From: an uncultured Gammaproteobacteria bacterium
GTDB lineage: Bacteria > Pseudomonadota > Gammaproteobacteria > Arenicellales > JAANXG01
Direction of reading: 5' to 3'
Assembly: GCA_947259175.1 (NCBI GenBank)
Contig: CAMYKW010000023.1
Location: forward strand, 1 to 46,349
DNA length: 46,349 nucleotides
Shown: one piece after another, positions 36,316 through 45,307 of the stretch
Position numbering within the stretch: the stretch's first letter is position 1
Layout: the number at the start of each line of letters is the position of its first letter
The notes under the pieces: model-generated
Told to the model about the DNA's origin: nothing
The model's input: only the letters and a program-made list of their open reading frames with translations
Database searches by the model: none
Position numbers and translations under genes: made by a program

Positions 36316-36896
36316 TGGGGGGAAATTACTTGGGAAACGCCGGCGTGTTTCTCGTCGACACCGTCTTTGGCCTGTACATACTGCTCGTCCTGTTGCGCTT
36401 CCTGTTCCAGTGGATGCGGGCGGATTTCTATAACCCGATCTCACAGTTCATCGTCACCGTAACCAACCCACCGCTGATTTTCCTGCGTCGGTTCATCCCC
36501 GGAATCTGGGGGCTGGACCTTGCCTCGGTGGGTTTTATGCTGGCTCTGTCGATGGTAAAGGTGTACCTGCTCGCGTGGATGGTCGGCGCGCACCCAAAAT
36601 TCACCGGGGTGCTGGTGTTCTCCATTGGCGAGTTGTTGCAGCTCGCAGTTTACGTATTCATGGTGGCGGTCATCATCCGCGTGGTCCTCAGCTGGATAGG
36701 CCCGCGCACTTACAATCCCGCCGTGGGCTTATTGCACAGCCTCACCGAGCCGGTGATGGCGCCGGCCCGCCGATTGCTTCCGGCGATGGGGGGGCTGGAC
36801 TTATCGCCGATATTGGTATTCATAGCCCTGGGTCTGGTGCTGCGGCTGATCGTGCAGCCGATCCTGGATATCGGCCGGGCACTGGCCATGGCGTGA
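36315..36896 (+). CDS. yggT: YggT family membrane protein
   Basis: A 193-residue inner-membrane protein made of two YGGT repeats. Each half has a hydrophobic helix pair around a motif: LRFLFQWMRADFYNPISQ in the first, RVVLSWIGPRTYNPAVGLL and the cytosolic-facing EPVMAPARRLLP in the second. About four transmembrane segments (~12-34, ~66-90, ~104-126, ~163-186). GGGGAGGG precedes ATG 36315. The role is unclear; in some bacteria YggT affects osmotic or ion balance and septation. Overlaps proC and yggU. Confidence 0.92.
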   Translation: MGGNYLGNAGVFLVDTVFGLYILLVLLRFLFQWMRADFYNPISQFIVTVTNPPLIFLRRFIPGIWGLDLASVGFMLALSMVKVYLLAWMVGAHPKFTGVLVFSIGELLQLAVYVFMVAVIIRVVLSWIGPRTYNPAVGLLHSLTEPVMAPARRLLPAMGGLDLSPILVFIALGLVLRLIVQPILDIGRALAMA

Positions 36897-37195
36897 TTGT
36901 CCGGCCCTGGTATCGATGGGATGGCGTCGATCTGGTTTTACGCGTCAGGGTCCAGCCTGGCAGTCGCAGCGACGACATTCTGGGCGTAAGCGGCGAAACG
37001 CTGCGGGTGCGATTGCGCGCGCCGGCGACGAACGGCAAAGCCAACCAAGCGCTGTTGGCGATGCTGGCGACGGCGTTCTCGGTGCCGACACGTAACGTCA
37101 CCATCCGTCAGGGCCACGGTTCGCGGATCAAGACCGTTGTCGTCGTTAATCCGTCGAAAATACCCGATGCGCTGCAAGCCGGAGAGCAATCCTGA
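36893..37195 (+). CDS. yggU: YggU/DUF167 family protein
   Basis: A small (100-residue) soluble protein of unknown function. LRVRVQPGSRSDDILG, LRVRLRAPATNGKANQALLAMLA and the basic IRQGHGSRIKTVVV are the family signature. The start is GTG 36893, overlapping the yggT stop (GTGA). It is the end of the yggS-proC-yggT-yggU series before a 289-base gap. Confidence 0.9.
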   Translation: MIVRPWYRWDGVDLVLRVRVQPGSRSDDILGVSGETLRVRLRAPATNGKANQALLAMLATAFSVPTRNVTIRQGHGSRIKTVVVVNPSKIPDALQAGEQS

Positions 37196-37484
37196 CGCCA
37201 CGACGGTAACACGCGCCGCACCCGCGACCGATGAATGCACCGTGGCTTTGGACAACCCACCCCTAATTCGACGTCACCGCCACCATGGGATGCAGGCACT
37301 CGCGCACGTGATCGCGTGGGACAATCTCGAGGCCAGACCTACCCCGCAGGTTGACCAGACCCGGATTGGCGTCTAAAAATAATTAAATAGCCAGCAAAAA
37401 GTGGGGGTTCTAGTTGCGGCATGACCCGGCGGCCGCGATCGCCGGGCCGGTTAATATCGTGCCCTTCCCTGATTCCATCTGACC
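37196..37484 (+). other. 289-base gap between yggU and the dynamin-like gene
   Basis: No gene is supported. A GC-rich hairpin (stem CCGGCG 37426-37431 with CGCCGG 37440-37445) lies 40 bases before the next gene, and a TAAAAATAATTAAATAG patch at ~37374-37390 is AT-rich. The hairpin lacks a T-run. An earlier 79-codon frame crossing from yggU has no recognisable content. Confidence 0.5.
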
Positions 37485-39461
37485 ATGCAAGCAAAGGCAG
37501 TCGTCATCGATCTATTTGGGCGTCGTCTGGACGATTACAGCCAATGGCGTAATCGGCTGATGCAGAAAATCCTAGCCTACCAGGCGTGGTACGACAAACA
37601 GGAGCACGACGATGCCGAGTACGAGCTGAGACTGCATGAGTTGGTGGACTCACTGCGAACGGACAAGCTGACCCTGGCGGTGGTCGGCGAATTCTCGCGC
37701 GGCAAGACTGAATTGATCAATGGTCTGTTTTTCTCCGACTACAACCGTCGCCTACTGCCGTCGATGCCCGGTCGGACTACGATGTGTCCAACCGAAATAC
37801 TTTACGACGAAAGGATTGAACCATCGATCCGGCTGCTTCCCATCGAAACCCGCAAATCCGCGCTTACCATCAGCGAGCACAAGAAACATCCGATCAACTG
37901 GACCAAGCTGGTCCTGAACTTGAATTCCGCGGACGAAATGGCGGAAATCCTGCAGGAGACCATGCGCAGCAAGCCGGTGCCCGTGCACCAGGCAAGAGAG
38001 CTGGGGCTGTACACGGACGAGATAATCAACGAATGCAACGCGCAAAAAGACCAGATAGAGGTTCCCGTCTGGCGCCACGCGATCATTAATTTCCCACATC
38101 CGCTGCTCAAGCAAGGTCTGGTGATCCTCGATACACCCGGCCTCAATGCGCTGGGGTCGGAACCTGAATTGACTTTGAACATGCTGCCCGCGGCACACGC
38201 TATTCTGTTTGTGCTCGCGGCGGACACCGGGGTTACAAAGACCGATCTAGAGGTATGGAAACATCACGTGTGCATAGCCACCCGCAGCGCGCGGGCGCGC
38301 CTGGTGACCCTGAACAAAGTGGACACGTTCTGGGACGAACTGTTGAGCGAATCGGAAGTCACCAAATTGATAGATCGCCAGTTGAAGGAGACCGCGCGAT
38401 TGCTGGACGTGGACCGCGACCATATCTTCCCGGTCTCCGCACAGAAGGGGCTCGTCGGCAAGATCAAGAAGAATGGGATGCTGGTGGAAAGAAGCGGCCT
38501 GCCGAGACTGGAGGCGAAACTCTCGGTGGATATCGTTGCACTGAAGCAGAAATTCGTTCGCGACAAGGTCGTCAACGATGCCGGCAACGTCGTGCAGTCC
38601 TCATATAATGAGATTGCGCTATTGGTTGAGAACAAAAGTCGGGAACTCGCCGAAATCAACGCCCTGCAAGGCAAAAGCTCAGAGGCCATCGACGCACTGA
38701 TTGAAAAACTCAAGCAACAAAAACTCGCCCACGAAAAACAAGTTCAGAACTTCAATGTCACACGCAAGATATTGCTGGACCAGCTAAAGCACATGCTGGC
38801 ACGCATGAGCATCAAACGGTTCGACGCATCGCTGTTGGAAACCCGGGATTCCATGCGTGACAGCTGGACAACGAATGGACTGCGCAACAGCATGTCGCGG
38901 TTCTTTACCGAGACCGGCTACACGCTGGATCTAGTTGAAAAAGAAGCGGATGCCATTAGAGATACCGTGGAAAAGATATATCAACATTTTCATACCGGGT
39001 GTGGTTTGCCGAAAACACGGCCAGTGAAATTTTCGGTGTCGCCGTTCGTGCGCCAGTTCGCGCGCCTGCACCGGGAAGCCGATATGTTTCGCGACAGTGC
39101 AGCCATGGTGATGATGGAACAACACTACGTGATCAAGAAATTCTTCTTGTCGATGGCGATCAGCGCAAGGACCATATTTCAAGACTGCCGGACTTCGGCG
39201 CGCAATTGGGGCAAAGCGGTGCTCCGTCCGATCAAGCGGCTCATCGATGAGCATCAAAATACTATCGTTCGGCGCATGGAGAACCTGGAGAAACTGCAGC
39301 ACAACCATTCTTCGCTCACCGACCGGATCAAGGAAACCAAGGAACAGCTTGCGGATCTGAAGAAAAGCGCGGCCGACCTTGATGAGCTGCTGGAGATTCT
39401 CTACGGCGACGCCGAAGCTGACGAACCGGAGGACCGCGTCACCGAACCCGCCTGCGGATAA
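37485..39461 (+). CDS. Dynamin-like GTPase
   Basis: A 658-residue large GTPase. G1 is GEFSRGKT (68-75), the G2 region PGRTTMCPTE (Thr98/99), G3 DTPGL (216-220), G4 NKVD (277-280), G5 SAQKG (~310). Long helical regions follow (~365-440, with coiled coil around EKLKQQKLAHEKQ, and ~580-640), as in bacterial dynamin-like proteins. A hydrophobic but not clearly transmembrane stretch lies near ~545-560 (FFLSMAISARTIF). The start is ATG 37485; no good Shine-Dalgarno is visible. The function could be membrane remodelling or stress tolerance; partner and lipid-binding loop are unknown. It interrupts the yggU-metX neighbourhood known from Pseudomonas. Confidence 0.85.
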   Translation: MQAKAVVIDLFGRRLDDYSQWRNRLMQKILAYQAWYDKQEHDDAEYELRLHELVDSLRTDKLTLAVVGEFSRGKTELINGLFFSDYNRRLLPSMPGRTTMCPTEILYDERIEPSIRLLPIETRKSALTISEHKKHPINWTKLVLNLNSADEMAEILQETMRSKPVPVHQARELGLYTDEIINECNAQKDQIEVPVWRHAIINFPHPLLKQGLVILDTPGLNALGSEPELTLNMLPAAHAILFVLAADTGVTKTDLEVWKHHVCIATRSARARLVTLNKVDTFWDELLSESEVTKLIDRQLKETARLLDVDRDHIFPVSAQKGLVGKIKKNGMLVERSGLPRLEAKLSVDIVALKQKFVRDKVVNDAGNVVQSSYNEIALLVENKSRELAEINALQGKSSEAIDALIEKLKQQKLAHEKQVQNFNVTRKILLDQLKHMLARMSIKRFDASLLETRDSMRDSWTTNGLRNSMSRFFTETGYTLDLVEKEADAIRDTVEKIYQHFHTGCGLPKTRPVKFSVSPFVRQFARLHREADMFRDSAAMVMMEQHYVIKKFFLSMAISARTIFQDCRTSARNWGKAVLRPIKRLIDEHQNTIVRRMENLEKLQHNHSSLTDRIKETKEQLADLKKSAADLDELLEILYGDAEADEPEDRVTEPACG

Positions 39462-39708
39462 CACGCCTACACCGCCGCCGGGCGCGAACTGGTAAACCGT
39501 TCGCACCGCGTCCCGCGGAACCGTGGGTACGCGCCGCTTTCACTTTTCCCAGCCATAGCCGCATGGACAATGTCGGCCGAAAGCGGCTTGGCGGTGGACC
39601 GCCTTCGCGCACCAACCGAAGTTTTGTCGCGCCGCCAACGCCGGGATCACAACTGATTGCGGTGGAAGTCATGACGCCGACCCCCGGTTTTCTATAGACT
39701 TGCCGGTT

Positions 39709-40851
39709 ATGGCACGCGAATTTCCCAGCGACTCTGTCGGCCTGGTCCAGCCGCGGACGGTCCACTTCGACCAACCGCTTGAGCTTAGCAGCGGTGAGAC
39801 GCTGGCCGGTTACGACATCGTCTTCGAGACCTATGGCGAGTTGAACTCCGCGCGCAGTAACGCGGTGTTGATCTGTCACGCCTTGAGCGGTAGCCACCAT
39901 GCGGCCGGCTACCATGATGCCGATGAGACAAAGCCCGGGTGGTGGGACAACATGGTGGGACCCGGAAAGGTCATCGATACCGACCGCTTTCACGTAGTCA
40001 GCTGCAACAATATCGGCGGCTGCCACGGATCGACCGGCCCCGCCACCATCAACCCCGAAACCGGTATTCCCTACGGTCCGGACTTTCCGATTGTCACCGT
40101 TCCCGATTGGGTGCAAAGCCAGGCGCGGCTCGCGGACACCCTGAATATAGGGCAATGGGCGGCGGTCATCGGCGGAAGCCTGGGCGGGATGCAGGCGATG
40201 CAATGGGCCATCGACTTCCCCGACCGCCTGCGCCATGCGGTGCTGATAGCGGCCGCGCCGAAACTCACCGCGCAAAACATAGCGTTCAACGAAGTCGCCC
40301 GCCAGGCCATCTGCAGCGATCCCGACTTTCACGGCGGCCGGTACTACGAAAACGACAGCGAGCCCTGGCGGGGTCTGCGCTTAGCGCGCATGCTGGGCCA
40401 CATTACGTATTTGTCAGATGATCTGATGAGCGAAAAGTTTGGCCGGGATCTGCGTGAGGGAAGGATCAATTTCGACTACGGGGTGGAGTTTCAGGTCGAG
40501 AGTTATCTTCGTTACCAGGCGGACAGCTTCGCCGGCAGTTTCGACGCCAATACCTATTTACTAATGACCAAGGCGCTGGATTACTTTGATCCCGCTGCGA
40601 AGGCGGGCGGCGTTCTGTCCTCCGCGCTGAAGGGCGTCAACGCCGACTTTATGGTGATCTCGTTTACCAGCGACTGGCGCTTCGCGCCGTATCGTTCGCG
40701 AGAGATCGTTCGCGCCCTGCATGACAATGACTTAAACGTGTCCTATGCGGAGGTGGAATCACATCAAGGCCACGACGCATTCCTGCTCAAGATTCCGCAG
40801 TATCTGGATGTGTTCACCGCCTACATGGACCGGGTCGCCGCCGGTTGCTGA
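39709..40851 (+). CDS. metX: Homoserine O-succinyl/acetyltransferase MetX
   Basis: An alpha/beta-hydrolase-fold acyltransferase activating homoserine for methionine synthesis. 380 residues from ATG 39709 (TTG 39700 would add three). The nucleophile elbow is GGSLGGMQA with Ser157. The acid Asp is in SFTSDWRF and the His in GHDAF near the C-terminus. [14 protein letters not shown] and [12 protein letters not shown] are family landmarks. DWRF, with Arg where acetyl-CoA users often have Leu, suggests succinyl-CoA use as in Pseudomonas (recollected rule, not computed). Upstream, 247 bases contain a small GGCGG/CCGCC hairpin (39590-39603) and no recognised riboswitch. Confidence 0.93.
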   Translation: MAREFPSDSVGLVQPRTVHFDQPLELSSGETLAGYDIVFETYGELNSARSNAVLICHALSGSHHAAGYHDADETKPGWWDNMVGPGKVIDTDRFHVVSCNNIGGCHGSTGPATINPETGIPYGPDFPIVTVPDWVQSQARLADTLNIGQWAAVIGGSLGGMQAMQWAIDFPDRLRHAVLIAAAPKLTAQNIAFNEVARQAICSDPDFHGGRYYENDSEPWRGLRLARMLGHITYLSDDLMSEKFGRDLREGRINFDYGVEFQVESYLRYQADSFAGSFDANTYLLMTKALDYFDPAAKAGGVLSSALKGVNADFMVISFTSDWRFAPYRSREIVRALHDNDLNVSYAEVESHQGHDAFLLKIPQYLDVFTAYMDRVAAGC

Positions 40852-40865
40852 CCCGGGCTAAGCTC

Positions 40866-41597
40866 ATGTGTGGTCGCTACAACGTCATCCCCAGCGCCGA
40901 GGCGTTCTTGGATGCTTTCGACATCGGTTCTGGACTCGAACGCCTCCCGGACACGCCGGCGTTCAATATCAGTCCGTCGACGGGGAAAAAGACAACCCGG
41001 GTGCCCATTGTCCGCATGCGTGGAGATCAACGGGAACTGGCTATGGTACGCTGGCCCCTCATCCCGTCCTGGGCAAAAGGGCAAGCGGTGCGCTACAGCA
41101 CCGCCAATGCGAAAAGCGAGACCATGGACAGCAAACCCAGCTACCGCCGTGCGTGGCGGCAACGCCGCTGCTTGATTCCCGCCAACGGCTATTACGAATG
41201 GCAGCCGGTGCCCGAACAGAAGCACAAACAACCGCATCACATCCGCATGGTGGACCGGGGATTATTCGCCTTCGGCGGGCTATGGGAGGCGTCGCCCACC
41301 GAACAAGGCGAAGAAATTGAGTCATGCACCATCGTCACCACCGCCGCCAACCCGGCGCTAGCACACATTCACTCGCGCATGCCGTTGATCATACCCAGGA
41401 ACGGATACCGGGATTGGTTGAGCGGCACCACCGACGAGGCCAGGCGATGGATCCACCCTTGTCCGGCGGAGCTGCTGGACGCCTACCCGGTGAGCACTTA
41501 CGTCAACAACCCGGCCCATGACGATCCCCGATGCATCGAACCGCTCGCATCGGGACATCCGGCCGCGGCACGGATCCCGGCTGCTAAGAAATCATGA
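40866..41597 (+). CDS. yedK: SRAP domain protein YedK/HMCES-like, abasic-site DNA crosslinker
   Basis: A 243-residue SRAP protein that forms a covalent thiazolidine with abasic sites in single-stranded DNA through Cys2. Cys2 follows the initiator Met, so the start must be ATG 40866 and not TTG 40845. Catalytic-site residues are all present: Cys2 (MCGRY), Asn34 (FNISPS), Glu111 (NGYYEW) and His169 (HSRMP). WGLIPSWAK-like WPLIPSWAKG and the IPANGYYEW segment are classical. It lies 14 bases after metX and overlaps metW by ATGA, so it is probably co-transcribed with methionine genes, an unexpected context. Confidence 0.93.
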   Translation: MCGRYNVIPSAEAFLDAFDIGSGLERLPDTPAFNISPSTGKKTTRVPIVRMRGDQRELAMVRWPLIPSWAKGQAVRYSTANAKSETMDSKPSYRRAWRQRRCLIPANGYYEWQPVPEQKHKQPHHIRMVDRGLFAFGGLWEASPTEQGEEIESCTIVTTAANPALAHIHSRMPLIIPRNGYRDWLSGTTDEARRWIHPCPAELLDAYPVSTYVNNPAHDDPRCIEPLASGHPAAARIPAAKKS

Positions 41598-42232
41598 ACC
41601 GGAAGATCGCAGATATTCCCAATGCGCGTCCGGACTACGCGATCATCGCTGAATGGATTCGGCCGCGCAGCCGGGTGCTCGACCTGGGTTGCGGCGATGG
41701 GGCGTTGATGCGTTATCTGGCGGAACGGAAGCAAACCACCGGCTACGGCCTGGAATTGGACGACAAGTACCTGCCGCAGTGCATCCGCAACGGCATCAAC
41801 GTCATCCAGACCGATCTCGACCAGGGTCTGGCGGAATTCGACGACGACTCATTCGACTACGTACTGTTATCGCTGACTTTGCAGGCGATGCACTTTCCCG
41901 CGCGCCTTTTGGATGAAATGCTGCGTGTCGGCAGCCGCGGCATCGTCACCTTTCCCAATTTCGGCCATTGGCGGGCACGGTTACAACTCGGTGTATTCGG
42001 CAAGATGCCGATCAGCCGCACGCTGCCGCACCAATGGTACGACACGCCGAACATTCATCTTTGTACACTCAGGGATTTCGAGGCGCTGTGCCGGGACCGC
42101 AATATCGATATTCTCGAGCGGCGCGCGGTGGACCACACCCACCGCACCAGCCTGGGTTTGCGCTTGTGGCCGAACCTGCTCGGCGAGATCGCCCTGTACC
42201 AATTCACCCGTAAAGTGATCAGCCGTCGTTAG
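41594..42232 (+). CDS. metW: Methionine biosynthesis protein MetW
   Basis: A SAM-binding methyltransferase-fold protein of 212 residues that partners MetX in many proteobacteria and is needed for full homoserine acyltransferase activity. Motif I is VLDLGCGDGALMRYL. Further landmarks are GLELDD, LDQGLAEFDDDSFDYVLLS, and TFPNFGHWRARLQL and PHQWYDTPNIHLCT, typical of MetW. The start overlaps the SRAP stop codon. Its 3' end overlaps ampG by 14 bases, tail to tail. Confidence 0.94.
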   Translation: MNRKIADIPNARPDYAIIAEWIRPRSRVLDLGCGDGALMRYLAERKQTTGYGLELDDKYLPQCIRNGINVIQTDLDQGLAEFDDDSFDYVLLSLTLQAMHFPARLLDEMLRVGSRGIVTFPNFGHWRARLQLGVFGKMPISRTLPHQWYDTPNIHLCTLRDFEALCRDRNIDILERRAVDHTHRTSLGLRLWPNLLGEIALYQFTRKVISRR

Positions 42233-43625
42233 CGGCACCCGGGGGACGGGACTGGGGTGACGGGGATCCGGGAACGGGGACCGGTTCCCGGTCCATGAGA
42301 TAAATCACCAATAAGATTGCCGGTATGCCGATCGCCGATGCGTACACGAAAAACCAGGCGTACCCGTAACCGTCCACCATCAGACCCGAAAATCCGCCGA
42401 TGAATTTAGCGGGCAGGGTCATCAACGAACTGAACAGTGCATATTGTGTCGCGGTATAGGCGCGATTAGTGAGGCTCGACAAATAGGCGATAAAGGCCGA
42501 AGTCGCGATGCCCGCGCTCAGGTTGTCGGCACTGATCACCAGGGCCAACCACCACAAACTCTTGGCGCTGACCGCGAGCCACGCAAACAACAGATTGGTG
42601 ACCGCCACCAACACCGCCCCCAGCAGCAGCGGCCGCATGATGCCGAAGCGGACCACCAGCACGCCGCCCAGCCCGGCGCCGACGATGGTCATGAAGAATC
42701 CGAATATCTTGGTGACGTTGGCGATTTCGTCCAGGGCGAACCCCTTGTCGAGATAGAACGGATTGACCATCACCCCCATGGTGATGTCACTGATGCGGAA
42801 CAGGCCCACCAGCGCCAGAATTACAATCGCGAGGAAACCGTTGCGTTGGAAGAAATCGACAAACGGGCACACCACCGCGCCGATAAACCACGCGTACAGG
42901 GAGCGCAAACGGCGTGGCAGATGCGCGGAACGTTCCATGAATTCGACCACCCGCTGCTCTTGCAGATAGCTGTTGTCCGCGGCCGCCGTTGCATCCGGTT
43001 CACGGATGATTAGCGTCGTCGCGATACCGATACCGGCCAGCAGCGCCATCCCAAGATAAGCGGTGTGCCAACCGCTCGTATTTGCAATATGCAGGGCACC
43101 CGCGCCCGCCGCCAACAGGGCTATGCGGTAACCCAATATGTAGCTGGCGGCCATGGCCCCCTGTACTTCCTTACCCACGGCCTCGATCCGGTACGCGTCG
43201 ATGGAAATGTCCTGGGTGGCTGAGGAAAACGCCACGAGTAGCGCGAGCACCGCCACCCGGAACAAGTTATCGTGAGGATCGGTAAACGCCATCGCACACA
43301 ATCCCGCGGCGATTCCAATCTGCGCCAACAACATCCAACCCCGGCGCCGTCCCAGCCACCGGGTCAACACCGGCAGCGGCGCGCGGTCCACCACCGGGGC
43401 CCAGAAGACCTTTATCGAGTAAGTAATACCCACCCAACTGAAAAAGCCAATGGTAGTGCGGCTGACTTCGGCCTGGGTGAGCCATGCGGACAAGGTGCTG
43501 AAAACGAGCAGAAACGGCAGTCCGGCGGAGAACCCGAGAAACAACATCGAGATCACGCGCGGACGGGTGTAGACCCTGAACGCATCGGCCCAAGAAAGGC
43601 GCGCGGCCTGTTCCTTCCCGCTCAT
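42219..43625 (-). CDS. ampG: AmpG-type muropeptide/MFS permease
   Basis: A 468-residue inner-membrane MFS transporter of the AmpG family, importing anhydro-muropeptides for peptidoglycan recycling. The opening segment MLFLGFSAGLPFLLVFSTLSAWL, then KVFWAPVVDRAPLPVLTRWLGRRRGWML (loop 2-3 motif), and TQDISIDAYRIE are characteristic. About 12 transmembrane segments with a hydrophilic stretch in the middle. A Pro/Ser-rich C-terminus. It starts within the xth stop codon (ATGA), so it is co-transcribed with xth. Confidence 0.88.
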   Translation of the reverse strand: MSGKEQAARLSWADAFRVYTRPRVISMLFLGFSAGLPFLLVFSTLSAWLTQAEVSRTTIGFFSWVGITYSIKVFWAPVVDRAPLPVLTRWLGRRRGWMLLAQIGIAAGLCAMAFTDPHDNLFRVAVLALLVAFSSATQDISIDAYRIEAVGKEVQGAMAASYILGYRIALLAAGAGALHIANTSGWHTAYLGMALLAGIGIATTLIIREPDATAAADNSYLQEQRVVEFMERSAHLPRRLRSLYAWFIGAVVCPFVDFFQRNGFLAIVILALVGLFRISDITMGVMVNPFYLDKGFALDEIANVTKIFGFFMTIVGAGLGGVLVVRFGIMRPLLLGAVLVAVTNLLFAWLAVSAKSLWWLALVISADNLSAGIATSAFIAYLSSLTNRAYTATQYALFSSLMTLPAKFIGGFSGLMVDGYGYAWFFVYASAIGIPAILLVIYLMDREPVPVPGSPSPQSRPPGAANDG

Positions 43626-44395
43626 GATTCGAGCGCGTAATCCATGGTCAGGGGCGCATGATCCGAGAAACGTTCCGTCTTATATATGTGCGCCGATTGA
43701 ATTGCATGTCTGAGGCCCGGGGTGACGATCTGATAATCAATGCGCCAGCCCACGTTCTTGGCCCACGCCTGTCCCCGGTTCGACCACCAGGTGTATTGCT
43801 CCGCCTGCTGGTTCACGACGCGAAACGCATCGACGAAACCGGCTTCCCCCAACAACCAATCCATCCATGCCCGTTCCTCCGGCAGAAACCCGGAGTTCTT
43901 TTGATTCGACCGCCAATTCTTCAAGTCGATCTGCTTGTGAGCGATATTCCAGTCACCGCAGATAATAAATTCCCGGCGTTTGCGCCGGGCCGCCCTCAAC
44001 ACCTCGGCGAACCTGTCCATGAAATCAAATTTCGCCGCTTGCCGGTGCTCACTGCTGGAACCCGAAGGAAGATACAGCGACACCACACTGAGCTTACCGA
44101 AGTCGGCCTGCAGATAACGCGCCTCGGCGTCGAAATCGCCCCAGCCCAAACCATACGTCACCTTGTCCGGTGTCTCCCGGCTGTAGATGCCAACACCGCT
44201 GTAGCCCTTCTTCTGCGCGCAGTAGTAGGCGATTTGATACCCGGGCGGATGAAATACCGGATCCTCCAGTTGATGATTGTGCGCTTTCAGTTCCTGAAGA
44301 CACACGACATCCGCATCCTGTCCGGATAACCAGTCGTAGAACCCCTTACGCGCCGCGGAGCGAATTCCGTTGACGTTAAGCGTTATAATCCTCAT
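43622..44395 (-). CDS. xth: Exodeoxyribonuclease III (XthA/Crc-like family)
   Basis: A 257-residue EEP-fold nuclease. ATG 44395 is chosen over TTG 44398. Metal and catalytic residues are intact: Asn7 (NVNG), Glu35 (LQELKA), Tyr108 (SLYLPSG), Asp148 and Asn150 (GDWNIAH), Asp220 (WRIDYQ), Asp245-His246 (SDHAPL). It would act on abasic sites and 3' ends in base-excision repair. The remaining sequence, e.g. RRKRREFI, KNWRSNQ and ERAWMD, closely resembles Pseudomonas Crc, which lacks these catalytic residues, and it stands divergent from pyrE as crc does there. ampG overlaps downstream. Confidence 0.92.
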   Translation of the reverse strand: MRIITLNVNGIRSAARKGFYDWLSGQDADVVCLQELKAHNHQLEDPVFHPPGYQIAYYCAQKKGYSGVGIYSRETPDKVTYGLGWGDFDAEARYLQADFGKLSVVSLYLPSGSSSEHRQAAKFDFMDRFAEVLRAARRKRREFIICGDWNIAHKQIDLKNWRSNQKNSGFLPEERAWMDWLLGEAGFVDAFRVVNQQAEQYTWWSNRGQAWAKNVGWRIDYQIVTPGLRHAIQSAHIYKTERFSDHAPLTMDYALES

Positions 44396-44614
44396 CAAAC
44401 GTTAAGCCCTATATTGCAATCAAGAATCCTGGATGACGGGAGCGAAGCGAACGCCCATATTGTATTCTTCACGATGCGCAAGAGAACAGCGGCGGAATAC
44501 CGGGTACCGGCAATCAGCCGACCAAACGACGCGCCATACTGCACACCATGCGTGTACGGGTAAAGGACGTGACGATCGTTTCCATGATCACCTTGAGCTG
44601 AGCGGCAACTGATA

Positions 44615-45268
44615 GTGGAACAATATCAGCGCGAATTTGTCGATTTCATCATTGATACCGGCGCATTGCGCTTCGGCGCGTTCACCTTGAAGTCGGGCCG
44701 CAACAGTCCTTATTTTTTCAACGCCGGTTTGTTCAACAGCGGTTCGACGCTGAGGAAATTGGGGGAGTTCTACGCCCGGGCCATCGCCGCATGGAAGCGG
44801 CCTTTTGATATGCTGTTTGGCCCCGCCTACAAGGGCATCCCCCTGGTGAGCGCCACCGCCATCGCGCTGACCCACATCAACGGCGGGGACATCCCCTATG
44901 CGTTCAATCGCAAGGAAATCAAAGACCACGGCGAAGGGGGCCGCCTGGTGGGTGCCCACCTGCGGGGCAGGGTTATCATTATCGACGATGTGATCTCCGC
45001 TGGACTGTCGGTGGCATCATCCGTGACCCTGATTCGCGAGGCCGGCGCCGAACCCGCAGCGGTGTTCATCGCCCTGGATCGCGAAGAACGCGCGAAGGGC
45101 AGTTCCATCAGGGCGACCCAGGCCATCGAGAACCAGCACCAGCTACCGGTTCGCGCCATTGTAACGCTTACCGACCTGCTGGATTATCTGCGCACCCGGG
45201 CGGAGTACACCGAACATCTGGAAGCGGTACGCCAGTATCAGCGACAATACGGTACCGGAAACGGTTAA
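44615..45268 (+). CDS. pyrE: Orotate phosphoribosyltransferase
   Basis: Makes orotidine monophosphate from orotate and PRPP. 217 residues from GTG 44615. Landmarks are FTLKSGRNSPYFFNAG, FGPAYKGIPL, AFNRKEIKDHGEGG (flexible catalytic loop) and the PRPP motif VIIIDDVISAGLS (~120-132), where SAGLS replaces the usual TAGTA. The 219-base gap to the divergent xth holds no other recognisable feature, and a clear Shine-Dalgarno is lacking. It acts downstream of dihydroorotate dehydrogenase, not encoded here. Confidence 0.95.
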   Translation: MEQYQREFVDFIIDTGALRFGAFTLKSGRNSPYFFNAGLFNSGSTLRKLGEFYARAIAAWKRPFDMLFGPAYKGIPLVSATAIALTHINGGDIPYAFNRKEIKDHGEGGRLVGAHLRGRVIIIDDVISAGLSVASSVTLIREAGAEPAAVFIALDREERAKGSSIRATQAIENQHQLPVRAIVTLTDLLDYLRTRAEYTEHLEAVRQYQRQYGTGNG

Positions 45269-45307
45269 AATACCCATCAAAACCTTGTTATAGCCTGTCT
45301 ACTAGCC

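Noticed and set aside
37426-37445. Hairpin after yggU as Rho-independent terminator
   Set aside because: Six-base stem and no T-run after it; it lies 230 bases from the yggU stop.
39462-39708. SAM or SAH riboswitch ahead of metX
   Set aside because: Only a five-base hairpin (39590-39603) is visible; no conserved riboswitch core could be matched by eye.
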